Shown: positions 4,696 to 6,439 of the stretch, piece by piece
Layout of the letters: the number at the start of each line of letters is the position of its first letter
Numbering within the stretch: the first letter of the stretch is position 1
Assembly: GCA_007135295.1 (NCBI GenBank)
Contig: SLJD01000360.1
Location: 1 to 6,439, forward strand
DNA: 6,439 nt
Reading direction: 5' to 3'
Source of the DNA: Phycisphaerales bacterium
Lineage (GTDB): Bacteria > Planctomycetota > Phycisphaerae > Phycisphaerales > SM1A02
Notes under the pieces: model-generated
Seen by the model: only the letters and a program-made list of their open reading frames with translations
Told to the model about the DNA's origin: nothing
Databases searched by the model: none
Made by a program: the position numbers and the translations under genes

Positions 4696-6439
4696 ATGGC
4701 ACCGCCGCCCGCCATGACGAAACCGGGTTCAATCGCGTCGGCGCTGCGCTGGTCAGGACTGCTGGCCATCCTGATCGTCGCGGCGATGCGGTGCATGGCC
4801 CGCTTCTCACCGATGCTCGTCTTCGACAGCGACCCGGCGCTCGACGCGACGCCGCTCGACGGTTTCAGCCCGGCGGGGAGTCTCGCTCTGGACGCGGTGC
4901 TGCTGCTCGGCGTGGGCCTGGCGCTGGCTGGTGAAATCATCGCCGGTCGACGGGTGGCGTGGCGGTGGCTGATTCTGGCGGCGGTGCCGCTGCCGGTCGT
5001 GCTCTGGCACGGCGCGCACGAAGCAGAACACCTCTGGCGCGGGCTGACGTGGGGGAGTGGCGCGCTCGCGGCGGTGGCCGTCGCGCACCTCGCGCGGGAC
5101 GCGGCGATGCGGCGGGTCACGCTGGCCGTTCTGCTCGCGGTGCTGGTTCCGCTCATCGCTCGCGGCGCGATGCAGGTCACCGTTGAGCACCAGCAGATGA
5201 TCGAACAGTTCGAGGCCCAGCGCGAAGCGTTCTTCCAGGCGCGCGGCTGGGAACCGGACGGTTCGAACGCGCGCATCTATGAACGCCGGCTGCGCCAGCC
5301 GCAGCCGCTCGGCTGGTTCATGACGACGAACATCTTCGCGTCGCTGCTGGCGGCGGCCGCGGGGGCGCTGATCGCGCTGGCGGCGCATGCCCGCCCGGCC
5401 GCCGGGGCGTTCCCGCTCGCACGCGTGGCATTGGCGCTCGGCGCTGTCTCCTGCGCTGCGTTTCTGTGGCTGACGGATTCGAAAGGCGCAATGCTCGCCG
5501 GTCTGGCGGGGGGCGGGTTGCTCGCGGCACTGGCGCTGGGCCGACGTTGGTTCGCGCCGCTGGACTCCGGGGCGATCGGGCGAATCGGCGGCGTCGTGAC
5601 GGTCGGACTGCTCGCGGCGGCGATCGGGGCGATTGCGATTCGCGGCGCAGTGCTCGATGAAGACTTCGCCGGCGACCGGAGTCTTCTCTTCCGCTGGCAT
5701 TACATCGTCGCCTCGGCGGGCGTCATTGGCGAGAACCCTGCGATTGGTGTCGGGCCCGGCGGGTACCAGGACGCGTATATGCTCCACCGCGTCCCGCGCA
5801 ATCCCGAGGAAGTCACCAGCGCCCACAACGTGCTGGCGGACTGGCTGGCGATGCTCGGCGTGGCGGGGGCGGCATGGGCGGTGCTGCTGATCGGGCAGAC
5901 CTGGCGCATCGGCTCGGGGATGGCCCGGGCGGCGTGGCAGCCGGGCGGCGGCGCAGCGGAAGACGAGGCAGAGGACGCCACGGCCGCACCCTGTGCGGGG
6001 AACGGCGCATCAACTGTGCCGCGTTCAACCCTCTACCTCGCCGCGGGGATCGCGCTGGCGGCTGCGGTGCCGGCGCTGCTCACGGAACTGCACACGCTCT
6101 CTGACCTTGATCACCTCGCGCGCATGGGGGGGCTTGCCGGCTTGCTCGCCGCAATTCTCGGGTTGATCGTCCTGCTGCAGCGCCTGCCCGGCCGGGCGGT
6201 GACGCTCGCGGCCGGGGCGGGGGCGATCGTGCTGGCGATGCACGGCCAGATCGAGATGACGTTCTACCAGCCGGGCAGCGTCATCTGGGCGATGCTGCTG
6301 CTTGCCGTGGCGATGCCGGCAGGTGCAGGCGGTGGCGAGCACGGCGGGGAAGCATCACGCAGCGGGGCGGATCATCCAGCCGGTGGTGGGACAAGGCGGC
6401 TGTTCGAGGCCGGGGGGGGTGGCGGAGCGAGCGCGGTGC
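4696..6439 (+). CDS. O-antigen ligase/polymerase-like membrane protein, 3' end outside window
   Basis: The frame is open from ATG 4696 to the window end: at least 581 codons with no stop. The protein has many hydrophobic helices and the Wzy_C/WaaL pattern. WLTDSKGAMLAGL (258-270) matches the usual S-R/K-GA helix motif. A large extracytoplasmic-type segment holds FRWHYIVASAGVIGENP (332-348), GVGPGGYQDAY (351-361) and SAHNVLADWLAMLGVAG (375-391); these conserved Arg, GxGPG and AHN...G features mark enzymes that polymerise or ligate lipid-linked glycans at the periplasmic face. A hydrophilic insert of about 50 residues (160-208, Gln/Glu/Arg-rich) and an acidic, Gly/Ala-rich linker (416-443) are unusual. 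More helices follow to about 540, then a Gly-rich hydrophilic tail. It may be in one operon with the upstream transferase. ATG 4714 is an alternative start. Ligase, polymerase and protein O-glycosylase activities cannot be told apart here. Confidence 0.82.
   Translation, partial: MAPPPAMTKPGSIASALRWSGLLAILIVAAMRCMARFSPMLVFDSDPALDATPLDGFSPAGSLALDAVLLLGVGLALAGEIIAGRRVAWRWLILAAVPLPVVLWHGAHEAEHLWRGLTWGSGALAAVAVAHLARDAAMRRVTLAVLLAVLVPLIARGAMQVTVEHQQMIEQFEAQREAFFQARGWEPDGSNARIYERRLRQPQPLGWFMTTNIFASLLAAAAGALIALAAHARPAAGAFPLARVALALGAVSCAAFLWLTDSKGAMLAGLAGGGLLAALALGRRWFAPLDSGAIGRIGGVVTVGLLAAAIGAIAIRGAVLDEDFAGDRSLLFRWHYIVASAGVIGENPAIGVGPGGYQDAYMLHRVPRNPEEVTSAHNVLADWLAMLGVAGAAWAVLLIGQTWRIGSGMARAAWQPGGGAAEDEAEDATAAPCAGNGASTVPRSTLYLAAGIALAAAVPALLTELHTLSDLDHLARMGGLAGLLAAILGLIVLLQRLPGRAVTLAAGAGAIVLAMHGQIEMTFYQPGSVIWAMLLLAVAMPAGAGGGEHGGEASRSGADHPAGGGTRRLFEAGGGGGASAV
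6126..6132 (+). repeat. G7 homopolymer inside the O-antigen ligase-like gene
   Basis: Seven consecutive G lie in frame (ATG GGG GGG) in the part coding for Met477-Gly-Gly. It is a possible slippage or sequencing-error site. The frame continues sensibly with a hydrophobic helix, so the count appears right in this assembly. Confidence 0.5.
6412..6419 (+). repeat. G8 homopolymer near the window end, in frame
   Basis: Eight consecutive G lie in the Gly-rich tail (around residues 573-575). A change of one G would alter the frame of everything that follows, so both slippage variation and assembly error are possible. The few codons after it are low-complexity and do not prove the frame. Confidence 0.5.

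Noticed and set aside
4807..5826. A 339-codon minus-strand open frame opposite the O-antigen ligase-like gene
   Set aside because: Arg/Gln-rich shadow with no motif; the plus-strand frame is uninterrupted and has family motifs.

Overview
This is a high-GC bacterial window. It holds five protein-coding genes plus the 5' end of a sixth, read from both strands. Gene content and protein style (an S1 ribosomal protein, a planctomycete-like 12-helix MFS protein, a small lipoprotein of a type I associate with Phycisphaerae, a HIT protein with the LWAPWRM start) suggest a planctomycete, perhaps Phycisphaerae. That assignment is family resemblance only; no marker gene fixes the taxon.

Left half, minus strand (read right to left): a HIT-family nucleotide hydrolase/phosphorylase (2851-3408), a 94-residue lipoprotein (2037-2321), an MFS-type membrane protein (511 to about 1881), and the N-terminus of ribosomal protein S1 (1-337, cut by the window edge). 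These are probably separate transcription units. The lipoprotein has a consensus -35 promoter, a good ribosome binding site and its own intrinsic terminator. S1 has its own promoter and a leader of about 136 nt with three possible hairpins.

The 529-base gap between the HIT gene and the lipoprotein is not empty. It contains a roughly 238-bp element (2617-2854) bounded by imperfect 28/29-bp inverted repeats, with further inner inverted blocks and a strong internal hairpin. It looks like a MITE-like or other dispersed repeat, and its outer arm supplies the HIT stop codon. From 2456 to 2616 I see nothing convincing.

Right half, plus strand: a polytopic MraY/WecA-type polyprenyl-phosphate sugar-1-phosphate transferase (3470-4615) is followed after 80 bases by a large O-antigen ligase/polymerase-like membrane protein (4696 to past the window end). 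Together they suggest surface polysaccharide assembly: the first lipid-linked sugar, then polymerisation or ligation. The HIT gene and the transferase are divergent across only 61 bases, which contain a dyad.

The HIT gene and the O-antigen ligase-like gene lack a clear Shine-Dalgarno sequence. Each has a -10-like hexamer exactly at -12 to -7 from its ATG, as expected for leaderless mRNAs.
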